A DNA stretch of 64,000 bases from Bin75 sp965200435 (GTDB lineage: Bacteria; Nitrospirota; Nitrospiria; Nitrospirales; UBA8639): the NCBI GenBank assembly GCA_965200435.1, contig OZ241337.1, positions 1,550,001-1,614,000 on the forward strand, given 5' to 3'. The notes below the pieces were generated by a model, which saw nothing but the letters and a program-made list of their open reading frames with translations, did no database searches and was not told the DNA's origin. The first letter of the stretch is position 1; the number at the start of each line of letters is the position of its first letter. The position numbers and the translations under genes were made by a program. Shown here one piece after another: positions 34,269-42,833 of the stretch.

Positions 34269-37200
34269 TCATCCGTCCCTCCGCCCTGTCAGGCCCATTG
34301 AGCAGATGATGCGCGGTTCCTGCCACTCGTCTTCCTCATGAATGACACAAAGCCGGCCTTCGTCTCTGAGTGCAATAACCAACTCGGCAAGATTCTGATC
34401 GGAAATGCCGCTGCGCAACTGACGGTTCAGTGTATCTACCGCTGCCTGGCGCAAGGGATACCGGTAGATGTCATCAATAGTCCGACGCAGAGGCTCAGGG
34501 TCGAACAGCGTACCCTTGACGCTGTCCGCATAGGCTTTGAGCCGCTCATAGGTGCGGAATCTGGCGCCCGAGGGGCGGCCGAGTTGCCCACCGACCTGTT
34601 TTTCCTCGTGGGAGACATGTTCCACTGCCTGACGAACCAGTTCGTGGTGGGTCTCGTGACGTGGTAAGGCAGGTGTGTCGGGTGGGCACTCAGCGGTACG
34701 CAGAATTTCGAATTGGCTCTCAGTCACGCTCTTGCCGTCGCGGTCGGTCCAAGCCAATGCGTCATACTCTTGTGCAGTACGCATGTAGACGAGTACCCCT
34801 TCCGGTCGATCGGGCTTCGATTCATAGGCCTTTGAGGAGTAGACGACGTCGGGCATGTCTTCGATCTTTTTCTTCAAGGAGGGGTCAGCCTCCGTTGCGT
34901 TTTTCCAGATCTGGTAGGCATAAGAGGAGAGATCGACGTCGGTTTCGTCATCGTCGTCAAGTATTCCGGTTGTCTCGTTATAAAGATCGAGAATGGCGCG
35001 CTCACCTTCATCTTCAAAAAAGGCTTCATCGGTTCCAACGACTTCGGCGTTCTCTTGAAGGCGTGTTCGTACGCGGTCTCGAAGCCGGATCAGGCGATCG
35101 ATCCCTTCGGCCGGAAGGAAGGAATAACAAAGGATGTCTTGCGCCCGCTGCCCGATGCGGTCCAAACGGCCGGCTCTTTGAATCAGGCGGATAATGGCCC
35201 ACGGCAGGTCGTAATTGACGACGATGGCGCAATCCTGAAGGTTCTGCCCTTCGCTCAAGACATCAGTCGCGATCAATACTCGCAATTCGTCCTTCGACGA
35301 GATACGGGCTTCTTTTTCGTTGCTCTTCGGGCTGAAGTGCCAAGCCAACCTCGTCGGATCAAACGAGTCCCCTGTCACGGCAGCCATCCTTGTCACTCCG
35401 CGGGCTGTTAACTGTTGTTCCAGGTATCGCACGGTGTCGGCGAATTGCGTAAAGACAAGAACCTTGCGGTCCGGGTGTTCACGGACGAGCAGGTTTTCCA
35501 GTGCATGGAGTTTTGCATCCTGCGAGACATCCCATTCGCCGAACCTGACAAGGATGTTGCGAAGCGTTGTGGCGTCAGTCATGAGGTCCTGGCCGAGGGT
35601 TGTGATGAAGAGACCGGAAGTCAGCCAGCGAAAACGCCTCTGGTATTGCCCGGCATAGAGATCATAGACTTCGGCAGCTCGCTTGCGGAAGTCTTCTTCG
35701 GTTCTTAACGCCGTCGTTCCCCCAGGGTCTTCGTTCTCCTCGTCGTCATCCGTATCGAAGATGTCACCGGCGGCCTTCTCAGCGTCTTCATCAAACGAAT
35801 GCGGGTCCAGAAGTCCGGCGTCCGTTGTTCCGATGGGTAGCGGCAAATCATTTTCTATCGCGTGCAGAAAGATGAAGTTGCGGAGAACGTGCCGCTCCAC
35901 TGATAGCAGGAATGCATGGCCGCTGCTTTCGAGCCTTTTGAAGAGATTGGTTCGACAGAATCCCATGAGACGTTTGCCGGCGCGTGACAGGTCGGCCAGG
36001 ACCCTGGCTTCGGTCGACGTTGGCGGCGTCTGGGGCGACGGTGCGACGTAATTCCCAAGACCGTAGCGTGGGAGATCTAGGCCGTTGATAGCGTTTACTA
36101 CGTCGTCGGCAAAAAGCCGCGAATATTGTTCGTCGCTATCGAAACGAACCGTCTTGGGAACGCGAACCGGAAAGTAATTTCGAGTGCCATCTGCAAACGG
36201 CAAATATCTTCGTCCATTCGACGTATCCGTGATGGCGTAGTTGTCCTGGATGAAACTGCGGGTCCGGCGCACAAGATACAGGCGCATGAGTTCCCGCCAG
36301 TCGTCGGCGTACTCCGATCTATCGAAGGCTGCCAGGGAACGGACAGGAGCCTGGTGTCGACGGATGAACTCGGTCTCGCCAATTTCGCGCAACAGGCGTT
36401 CAGGTCGAATCCCCAGGTCTTGGTCTTCGGGTACGAACAAACGAAGTTGGCTGGACAGGTCCATATACGTTTTGTTGTACGGCGTTGCCGAGAGGAGGAT
36501 GCACTTGCTGTCGTTTTCCTGGATGTATTCCTGAATGGCCCGGTATCGTTTGCCCTCGCGATTTCTCAGATTGTGACTCTCGTCGATGAGCACGAGGCGG
36601 TAACGGCGCATGTCGGGGAGTTCCGTGGTCGCACGGCTGATTGAAAGGACACGCGCTCGCATTCGATACTGCTCTCGGTAGTCTTCCCACATGGGGACGA
36701 GGTTCTTCGGGCAAATAATGAGTGTTTCCAAACCGTGATCGTCCTCGAACACACGTGCCAACGCGGTCGCCATGAGTGTCTTGCCCAGCCCGACGACGTC
36801 GCCGATGAGAACCCCATTCCGCCGGTTCAGGTGGTGCGCTGCGATTTTCACGGCCGCGGTCTGGAAGTCAAGCAGCTTGTTACCGAAATCTTTCGGGATA
36901 CGAAATTCGGTCAGCCCTGCCCGTGCTTCCTGCGACAAGTGATAGGCGATCTTGACGTAGATGTGGTAGGGCGGGATCGGTTTCTCCCGTGCCCAACTGG
37001 CCTCGATTATCTCGACGAGTTCTTTCGAGATATCGACGCACCAACGATCATTCCACCGGTCTTTGAACCATTTGGCGAGTTTTTGGCAGGCGTCGTGGTC
37101 CAGCACGTCGACGTTGAGTTCGCCCTGAAGGGACAGCCCCGATTGTGTGAGATTGCTGCTTCCCAGGTATCCAACCGTCGGGTTGACCGGGTCGGGCCGG

Positions 37201-37637
37201 AATAACAGGTAGAGTTTGGCGTGAAGCGAATGTCTGAGGAACAGTTTGACCACGACCTTTTGTGCCTTGATCTGTCGCGCCAATCTTTGCAGCCCTGCTT
37301 CGTCTTCATTGGTGGGAGCACCGATCGTCAATTGCTCTCGAAACTCTTCCGCCAGTTTGCGCTTCAATTGCAATGCCGTCTGGTTATCTAATGGCTCTTC
37401 GTTCGCCGAGAGATTTTTCGCAAGCCGAAGCTCTTCATGGGGCAGTCGCTGCATGCCAACGAGGAGACGGCAGCAATGCCCGTCTCCTCCATCCCATTTT
37501 TCGACGTATTCGTCAATGGCTCGCCAGCCGCGCAGGTCGAAGTATCCCACGCAGAAGTCCGCCCGGTCGGACACGTCCATGGTTTCGGCCAGGGCCGGGC
37601 GGAGGTGCTGTTCGATGTTATCGAAGATGCGTGGCAT
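34269..37637 (-). CDS. PLD-SNF2 family helicase
   Basis: 1122 residues. N-terminal phospholipase D-like half-site: HAK (139-141) and GSSNLT (159-164). Then an SF2/SNF2 ATPase: Walker A 'GDVVGLGKTLMATAL', DESH box 'VLIDESHNLRN', 'ILLSATPYNKTY', 'VLVFTQFADTVRYL', 'DVLSEGQNLQDC' and motif VI 'IQRAGRLDRIGQ'. A single HKD site suggests dimerisation for nuclease function. It is the first gene of the leftward methyltransferase operon (separated now by toxin-antitoxin genes), fitting a restriction-like or DISARM-like unit; the assignment to a named system is uncertain. Confidence 0.88.
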   Translation of the reverse strand: MPRIFDNIEQHLRPALAETMDVSDRADFCVGYFDLRGWRAIDEYVEKWDGGDGHCCRLLVGMQRLPHEELRLAKNLSANEEPLDNQTALQLKRKLAEEFREQLTIGAPTNEDEAGLQRLARQIKAQKVVVKLFLRHSLHAKLYLLFRPDPVNPTVGYLGSSNLTQSGLSLQGELNVDVLDHDACQKLAKWFKDRWNDRWCVDISKELVEIIEASWAREKPIPPYHIYVKIAYHLSQEARAGLTEFRIPKDFGNKLLDFQTAAVKIAAHHLNRRNGVLIGDVVGLGKTLMATALARVFEDDHGLETLIICPKNLVPMWEDYREQYRMRARVLSISRATTELPDMRRYRLVLIDESHNLRNREGKRYRAIQEYIQENDSKCILLSATPYNKTYMDLSSQLRLFVPEDQDLGIRPERLLREIGETEFIRRHQAPVRSLAAFDRSEYADDWRELMRLYLVRRTRSFIQDNYAITDTSNGRRYLPFADGTRNYFPVRVPKTVRFDSDEQYSRLFADDVVNAINGLDLPRYGLGNYVAPSPQTPPTSTEARVLADLSRAGKRLMGFCRTNLFKRLESSGHAFLLSVERHVLRNFIFLHAIENDLPLPIGTTDAGLLDPHSFDEDAEKAAGDIFDTDDDEENEDPGGTTALRTEEDFRKRAAEVYDLYAGQYQRRFRWLTSGLFITTLGQDLMTDATTLRNILVRFGEWDVSQDAKLHALENLLVREHPDRKVLVFTQFADTVRYLEQQLTARGVTRMAAVTGDSFDPTRLAWHFSPKSNEKEARISSKDELRVLIATDVLSEGQNLQDCAIVVNYDLPWAIIRLIQRAGRLDRIGQRAQDILCYSFLPAEGIDRLIRLRDRVRTRLQENAEVVGTDEAFFEDEGERAILDLYNETTGILDDDDETDVDLSSYAYQIWKNATEADPSLKKKIEDMPDVVYSSKAYESKPDRPEGVLVYMRTAQEYDALAWTDRDGKSVTESQFEILRTAECPPDTPALPRHETHHELVRQAVEHVSHEEKQVGGQLGRPSGARFRTYERLKAYADSVKGTLFDPEPLRRTIDDIYRYPLRQAAVDTLNRQLRSGISDQNLAELVIALRDEGRLCVIHEEDEWQEPRIICSMGLTGRRDG

Positions 37638-37771
37638 CAGGCTGTTTTTCGTCTTGGTAAAGGTTGTTGTTTGTTAGTCGGCTGGGATCATTGCGCCCTT
37701 TCGACTCAGGGAGTGGAACATAATACAAAGTCGTCACTCTGCCAAGAGCAGACAGGGGCTGTGCTTGTTAG

Positions 37772-37912
37772 GGAACCTCTGATTTCGTGTGATAGCGGGA
37801 TGCAGGCAAGGCGTCCCGGAGCGAAACCCGAAGCGTATCATCGAGAGATGTGAGGGGTGAGCGAGGCCACCACGCAGCCATGCGCCCGATAGTGCACTCA
37901 ATCAGAGGTTCC
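37772..37912 (+). mobile_element. MITE-like element, copy A (~141 bp)
   Basis: Begins ggaacctctgatttcgtg and ends caatcagaggttcc, so the termini are inverted repeats. The interior shares 'ggcgtcccggagcgaaac' and 'ccgaagcgtatca' with three other copies. It is preceded by ttag and followed by gctaag; no clean duplication. It has no coding capacity. Confidence 0.8.
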
Positions 37913-38026
37913 GCTAAGCCGACCTGCAATTTTCTGCGGTCATCCCCGACATTGGTCATCGGGGATCCAGGATCGGCCCCTCCGCATGTGTCGCTGCCGC
38001 ATCTTATGCGGCTCTTAAGAGGGGAT

Positions 38027-38098
38027 CCTGGGCGCCACTTTCCGGTAGAATTCCTCCTTCACCAACGACCCGAGTGCCAAAGGTGGTGGACCTATACA
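38027..38098 (+). mobile_element. Right-end remnant of an IS481-like element
   Basis: About 70 bases closely match the 3' end of the two full copies: 'cgagtgccaaaggtggtgg' and the tip 'acctataca'. In translation it gives 'RPECQRWWTYT' like the full transposases. Upstream sequence is unrelated, so only the right end survives. The transposase frame again runs through the tip, meeting TGA at 38108. Confidence 0.8.
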
Positions 38099-38138
38099 GT
38101 TGCTTGCTGAATGCTGTCAATGCTGGCATAATGCGTTC

Positions 38139-38375
38139 ATGCCGATACAGATCACCATCAGGGGTGTGCCCGAGGAAGTCCGTGATGAACTCGCGGTGCG
38201 CGCGGCACTCCGACGCCAGTCCATGCAGGAATTCCTCCGTTGCGAACTGGAGCGTATCGTGTCACGGCCTTCCGTTGGCGCGTGGCTGCAAGACGTTCGC
38301 AACCGCAAAGCAGAAACGGAGACGCGGGTCCCTCCCTCCCGTATCCTGCGCGCCCGTGACGCGGACCGGCCATGA
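38139..38375 (+). CDS. FitA/VapB-like ribbon-helix-helix antitoxin
   Basis: 78 residues: 'IQITIRGVPEEVRDELAVRA' then 'RRQSMQEFLRCELERIV' is the RHH fold of FitA/VapB antitoxins. The frame extends upstream (38100) but this Met gives the family start. The stop overlaps the toxin ATG (ATGA). Confidence 0.82.
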   Translation: MPIQITIRGVPEEVRDELAVRAALRRQSMQEFLRCELERIVSRPSVGAWLQDVRNRKAETETRVPPSRILRARDADRP

Positions 38376-38773
38376 CGACCGTCGTTGACGGATCCGTGCT
38401 GGTTGCGGCCTTGGTCGACTCAGGGTCGGAAGGCCGGTGGGCGGAATCCGTGGTGGCCGAAGGCCTCCTGGCTGGTCCGGAACTGGTCTTAGCCGAAACC
38501 AGCACTATCCTGAGTCGGCTGGAACGAACCGGCCAGATCTCGCGCCTGGAGGCCAAAAGCGCATACGGTGACCTGTTACGACTCGACGTGGAGTTATTCC
38601 CCTTCTTGCCTTTTGCCGAACGGATATGGGCCTTGCGCGGGAGCTTGGCCAGCTACGATGCCTGGTACGTGTCTCTCGCCGAAGCGCTCGCTTGCCCACT
38701 GGTGACGCTTGACCGGAAACTCAGCCGTGCTGCAGGACCAACGTGCGAAATCATCACCCCGCCCCGTTCGTAG
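38372..38773 (+). CDS. PIN-domain toxin (VapC)
   Basis: 133 residues. 'TTVVDGSVLVAALVD' (first Asp), 'ELVLAETSTILSRLE' (Glu), 'YDAWYVSLAEALACPLVTLDRKLS' (Asp residues, in parts) give a complete PIN active site. Start overlaps the antitoxin stop by 4 nt. It is the only PIN pair of the island on the plus strand, at its right end next to leuS. Confidence 0.88.
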   Translation: MTTVVDGSVLVAALVDSGSEGRWAESVVAEGLLAGPELVLAETSTILSRLERTGQISRLEAKSAYGDLLRLDVELFPFLPFAERIWALRGSLASYDAWYVSLAEALACPLVTLDRKLSRAAGPTCEIITPPRS

Positions 38774-38893
38774 ACAAAATTGGAGACAAAAAAGCTCAAG
38801 GCTGAACTTTTCCGAATCGTTTCAGAGGTTCCTTAGCAGCCCGTCAGCAGGCCCCCTCACCGCGTCAGCCGGCGCCGGAGGCTTGGCTTCCGC

Positions 38894-38916
38894 GACTCTC
38901 CCGCCAGGGGAGAGTC
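38894..38916. repeat. Perfect 9-bp stem-loop
   Basis: GACTCTCCC (38894-38902) and GGGAGAGTC (38908-38916) around a 5-base loop. No T run follows, so it is not a classical terminator. Confidence 0.6.
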
Positions 38917-39017
38917 ATAAATAAGGCAAAAACACGGCCTCACTCGTGTTCACGCAACAAGCGGGCTACGTCTGGCTGGATTCCAATGTCATAAATGAGG
39001 CAAAACACGGCCTCACT
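38916..39017. repeat. Pair of ~29-bp direct repeats
   Basis: 38916-38944 and 38990-39017 share 'cataaat', then 'aggcaaaa', then 'cacggcctcact', with one substitution and one A indel. Origin unknown. Confidence 0.65.
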
Positions 39018-39102
39018 TCCTCGCCTTTCTGACGAGTACGACAACATTGTCTGTGTTCAGTCATGCTGTCCACGAATGACAGGGCTCGGTTCGCGCCACT
39101 CA

Positions 39103-39244
39103 GGAGCCTCTGATGTCGTGTGCGAGCGGGATGCAGGGCCAGGCGTCCCGGAGCGAAACCCGAAGCGTATCAGAGAGAGAGGTGAGGGTTGAGCGAGGAC
39201 ACCACGCCGCCATGCGCCCGATCGCGCACGACATCAGAGGTTCC
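39103..39244 (+). mobile_element. MITE-like element, copy B (142 bp)
   Basis: Termini gagcctctgatgtcgtg and cacgacatcagaggttcc. Relative to copy D, left T to G (39115) and right A to C (39232) change together and keep pairing. The flanks (ctcag and ttcg) do not form a duplication, so it may be old or rearranged. It lies about 140 bases before leuS. Confidence 0.8.
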
Positions 39245-39387
39245 TTCGCTCTGCGAGGGTCGCCGGCAGGTGGGAGAATGATCATGGTGTCAGCCGTTCT
39301 TTTCTTGTCGCCTGTTCGTCGCTGTGGTACATTTTTTCTTCATCCTAAGTGCGGAGTGGGCATTGCCCGACCGCGTTCATCCGGCCC

Positions 39388-42018
39388 ATGTCCAAATTCT
39401 ACGATCACCAGGCCATTGAAAAGAAGTGGCAAACTTACTGGCGCGAGCATCAGCCTTTTCGTTCTGACATCGACTCAACCAAGCCCAAGTTTTACGTCCT
39501 GGATATGTTCCCGTACCCGTCGGGAGCCGGGCTTCACGTGGGCCATCCCAAAGGCTATATCGCGACCGACATCATCGCCCGCTACAAACGGATGCGGGGC
39601 TGGAACGTGCTGCATCCCATGGGATGGGACGCCTTCGGCCTGCCGGCGGAACAATACGCGATTGAAACCGGGACCCATCCGCGGGAGACGACCAAACGGA
39701 ACATTGCAAACTTCAAACGGCAATTCCAAGCCCTGGGCATGGATTATGACTGGTCACGGGAAATCGATACCACGGACCCTCGGTACGTGCGATGGACGCA
39801 ATGGATCTTTCGGAAACTCTATGAAAAGGGACTGGCGTATCTGGCGGAAGTCCCGGTGAATTGGTGCCCGGCGCTGGGCACCGTGCTGGCCAACGAAGAA
39901 GTGATCGATGGCAAAAGCGAGCGCGGCGGACATCCGGTCGTGCGGGTGCCGATGCGACAGTGGATGCTCCGCATCACGGCCTATGCCGAGCGATTGATCG
40001 ACGACTTGGCGTTGGTGGATTGGCCGGAGTCCATCAAGCGGATGCAGCGGGAGTGGGTCGGCCGTTCGGAAGGCGCCAGAATTTTCTTTGAGGTCGCTGG
40101 GCATTCGGAACGTTCGATTGAGGTGTTCACCACCCGGCCCGACACCCTGTTCGGGGCCACCTATATGGTTCTGGCCCCGGAACATTCGTTGGTGGCGTGC
40201 CTGACGACGCCCGAACAGCGTCCGGTGGTGGAAGCCTACGTCCAAGAGGTCTCCCGCCGGAGCGAACGCGCTCGCGTGGCTGAACTGGGTGAGAAGACAG
40301 GGGTCTTCACTGGCGCGTTTGCCATGCACCCGGTCACGGGGAAGCCCATTCCGATCTGGATTGCGGATTACGTGTTGGCGACCTACGGAACCGGTGCGAT
40401 CATGGCGGTCCCGGCGCATGACACGCGGGATTATGCCTTTGCGACACAGATGCACTTGCCGATTGTCGAAGTCGTCACCGGCGGTGCTCTTTCCACCGAG
40501 GCCTATACGGGCGATGGCACGAACGTGAATTCCGACTTTTTGGATGGCTTGGCTACCCCCGAGGCCAAGACCCGCATGTGCGATTGGTTGGCACAACACG
40601 GTAAGGGCGAGAGGACCGTGAATTACAAACTGCGCGATTGGCTTTTCAGCCGGCAGCGGTATTGGGGGGAACCGTTTCCTGTGCTGCACCTTGAAGACGG
40701 CACAACGAAACTCATCCCGGAATCAGCGTTGCCGGTGCTGCTTCCCGAGTTGGAAGATTTTCGCCCAAGCGGGGAGTTCGAAATGCCCCTGGCTCGCGTC
40801 CGCGAGTGGGTGGAGGTGATGGATCCCGAGACCCGGTCCAAGGCTCTGCGTGACACCAATACCATGCCCCAGTGGGCCGGAAGTTGCTGGTATTACCTTC
40901 GCTTTTGTGACCCCCGCAATGACCGGGAGCCGTGGTCCGAAGAAGCCGAACAGTACTGGATGCCGGTCGATTTGTACGTGGGCGGAGCCGAGCACGCTGT
41001 TTTGCATCTGCTCTATTCACGGTTTTGGCATAAGGTGCTGTATGACCTCGGGTTGGTGCATACGCCCGAGCCGTTTCAGAAGTTGCTGAACCCGGGCATG
41101 ATCTTGGGACACAGCTATCGCTACTTCGATAACAATCTCTCCGATGATCCCTCCTTCGTGGCGCAGGTGTATCCTGCGTCTGACGTGCGCGTTGATCAGG
41201 AAACCCCGGTTCACAGGAAGACGGGAGAGGAAGTCAAGGCCCGGTGGGTGGCTTCACCTGACGTGCGGTGGTCGGAGGAGGGGACGCCGTTGCATCCGAC
41301 GCTGGACGGGTTGGTGCTGGAGGAAGTCACGGAGAAAATGTCGAAGAGCCGGGGCAACGTGGTGAATCCGGATGACATCATTGCCGAATACGGGACCGAT
41401 GCGTTGCGGCTGTATGAAATGTTCATGGGGCCGTTGGACAAAGGCGCGCCCTGGTCCCCCGAATCCATCCCGGGCGTGGCGCGGTTTCTGCAGCGCGCCT
41501 ATCGTCTCGTGTGTGGTGATAAGGAACGCGTGCCGGTCGTCGAGGGGCATGGAACGCCAGAGCAGGCTCGACTCACGGCCCGGACAATTCAGGGCGTGAC
41601 GCAGGACCTTGAAGACATGAGTTTCAACACGGCCATCTCGAAACTGATGGTCTTTGTGCGGGACATCACCAAAGAGGACCCCCTGCCGCGTGAGTCGGCC
41701 GAATCCTTTGTGCTTTTGCTGTCGCCGTTTGCCCCGCACTTGGCGGAAGAATTATGGGAAGTGTTGGGACACGCGCCGAGTCTGGCGCACCGGACTTGGC
41801 CGGCCTTTGATCCCGCCCTGGTGGTGCATGAGGAATTGACAATACCTCTTCAGGTCAACGGCAAGCTGCGCAGCAAGATTCAGGTGCCGGCTGACGCGCA
41901 GAAAGATGAAATTCTCGAACTCGCGCACGCGGATAAAAAATTGGGGGAGTGGTTGCACGGGACCACGCCTCGAAAAGTGATTTACGTCGAAAAGAAGTTG
42001 GTCAATTTTGTGGTCTAA
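39388..42018 (+). CDS. leuS: Leucyl-tRNA synthetase
   Basis: 876 residues, normal for bacterial LeuRS. Class I signature HVGHP (about 50-54) and KMSKS in 'EKMSKSRGNVVNPDDI' (about 650); editing domain 'TTRPDTLFGATYMVLAPEH' with the conserved T-rich loop. It charges tRNA-Leu and edits mischarged tRNA in CP1. ATG 39388 is the family start (MSKFYDHQAIEKKWQ); an in-frame extension upstream is not credible. It begins a rightward run with lptE and holA. Confidence 0.97.
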   Translation: MSKFYDHQAIEKKWQTYWREHQPFRSDIDSTKPKFYVLDMFPYPSGAGLHVGHPKGYIATDIIARYKRMRGWNVLHPMGWDAFGLPAEQYAIETGTHPRETTKRNIANFKRQFQALGMDYDWSREIDTTDPRYVRWTQWIFRKLYEKGLAYLAEVPVNWCPALGTVLANEEVIDGKSERGGHPVVRVPMRQWMLRITAYAERLIDDLALVDWPESIKRMQREWVGRSEGARIFFEVAGHSERSIEVFTTRPDTLFGATYMVLAPEHSLVACLTTPEQRPVVEAYVQEVSRRSERARVAELGEKTGVFTGAFAMHPVTGKPIPIWIADYVLATYGTGAIMAVPAHDTRDYAFATQMHLPIVEVVTGGALSTEAYTGDGTNVNSDFLDGLATPEAKTRMCDWLAQHGKGERTVNYKLRDWLFSRQRYWGEPFPVLHLEDGTTKLIPESALPVLLPELEDFRPSGEFEMPLARVREWVEVMDPETRSKALRDTNTMPQWAGSCWYYLRFCDPRNDREPWSEEAEQYWMPVDLYVGGAEHAVLHLLYSRFWHKVLYDLGLVHTPEPFQKLLNPGMILGHSYRYFDNNLSDDPSFVAQVYPASDVRVDQETPVHRKTGEEVKARWVASPDVRWSEEGTPLHPTLDGLVLEEVTEKMSKSRGNVVNPDDIIAEYGTDALRLYEMFMGPLDKGAPWSPESIPGVARFLQRAYRLVCGDKERVPVVEGHGTPEQARLTARTIQGVTQDLEDMSFNTAISKLMVFVRDITKEDPLPRESAESFVLLLSPFAPHLAEELWEVLGHAPSLAHRTWPAFDPALVVHEELTIPLQVNGKLRSKIQVPADAQKDEILELAHADKKLGEWLHGTTPRKVIYVEKKLVNFVV

Positions 42019-42071
42019 GTTCCCTTTCTCGTTGGGAAAGGGGGCAGGCAGGAAAAAGGGAAATTCACCTG

Positions 42072-42749
42072 ATGAACAGATTTGTTCCGGTTCTGATTGT
42101 CGTGTCGATGTTGCTCGTCGTGCTTCCAGGGTGCGGCTACCGGTTTTCCGTGGAGGGCCCGGGTCCGCAAATCGGGGGAGCGTCCGAATCCGATAAGGCG
42201 GGGCCACCGGTACGCTTGGTCATTCGAGATCTGCTCAATCGTACGTTCCAGAGTCATTTGGAATTTGCGTATAGCCGATACCTGCGACAGGAGTTTGCCG
42301 TCAGCAGTGGGGCGCAAGTCGTGGCGGAAAACGCGCAAGCCGATTACGTCATGACGGGCGAGATCGTCTCGGTCGCGGTCCCGTCGCTCACGTTTTCCGA
42401 CGGCCAAACCCGCGAACGCCGCGTGAACGTGGTGGTGCGTGTTACGGTGGCCCGTCGAAAGACGGGCGAGAGTCTCTGGACGGAAACGGCCACGGGCACA
42501 GGAGAATTTTTTGTGAATCGTGCGCCCGACGTCGAAGACCGCCAGGATCAAATTCAGTTTAACCGGGTGCTGCAAGATCGGGCCTTGGAACAGGCCGGTC
42601 AGTCGGCGGTGGAAAGGTTGGCCGCAGCCTTCTGGCACGCGAGGGATCAAGGGATCTTTTCTCAGGCTCGCGCGCTATCCCCTTCGCATTCGTCGTCAAC
42701 CGGCAGGGGGCTACGCGAACCGGGGGCCCTTGTTGCCTCTCGGGACTAG
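42072..42749 (+). CDS. lptE: LptE-like LPS assembly lipoprotein
   Basis: 225 residues. Signal peptide with lipobox LPGC (Cys21); then 'GCGYRFSVEGPG', the usual start of mature LptE. 'LLNRTFQSHLEF', 'SVAVPSLTFSDGQTRERRVN' and 'DQIQFNRVLQDRALEQAGQ' match the LptE/RlpB fold in order (DUF-like Lps assembly). It plugs LptD in the outer membrane to deliver LPS. The final ~30 residues (SPSHSSSTGRGLREPG) are a low-complexity extension. Start ATG 42072, between leuS and holA as in many bacteria. Confidence 0.88.
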   Translation: MNRFVPVLIVVSMLLVVLPGCGYRFSVEGPGPQIGGASESDKAGPPVRLVIRDLLNRTFQSHLEFAYSRYLRQEFAVSSGAQVVAENAQADYVMTGEIVSVAVPSLTFSDGQTRERRVNVVVRVTVARRKTGESLWTETATGTGEFFVNRAPDVEDRQDQIQFNRVLQDRALEQAGQSAVERLAAAFWHARDQGIFSQARALSPSHSSSTGRGLREPGALVASRD

Positions 42750-42833
42750 GGACGTGTGCCCGACAAGGAATTGTGACGTGGAATCTCCATGAGGATCCCT
42801 CTTCATCCAGGAAAGGGCTAGGGTGAGGGTCCG

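Larger units (their letters stand above)
37638..38138. other. Intergenic region with MITE copy A and an IS remnant
   Basis: No gene. It holds one full ~141-bp inverted-repeat element (37772-37912) and the right-end remnant of an IS481-like copy (38027-38098). The helicase promoter must lie in 37638-37770. Confidence 0.6.
38774..39387. other. Intergenic repeat-rich region before leuS
   Basis: No gene. It contains a lone MITE-type end (38822-38832, tcagaggttcc followed by ttag), a stem-loop, a ~29-bp direct repeat and MITE copy B. The leuS promoter and any leader should lie between 39245 and 39387; I see no T-box signature. Confidence 0.5.

Noticed and set aside
10676..37637. A complete DISARM system
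   Set aside because: Helicase, DUF1998, methyltransferase and PLD parts all occur, but in two separated clusters, in different fusions; no clear drmC or drmD set.
21779..38773. CRISPR array in the defence island
   Set aside because: No regularly spaced short repeats; the repeats present are 142-bp elements and IS ends. No cas genes.
38822..38832. A fifth MITE copy
   Set aside because: Only about 11 bases of one terminus plus TTAG remain; not enough for a copy call, mentioned as a lone end.
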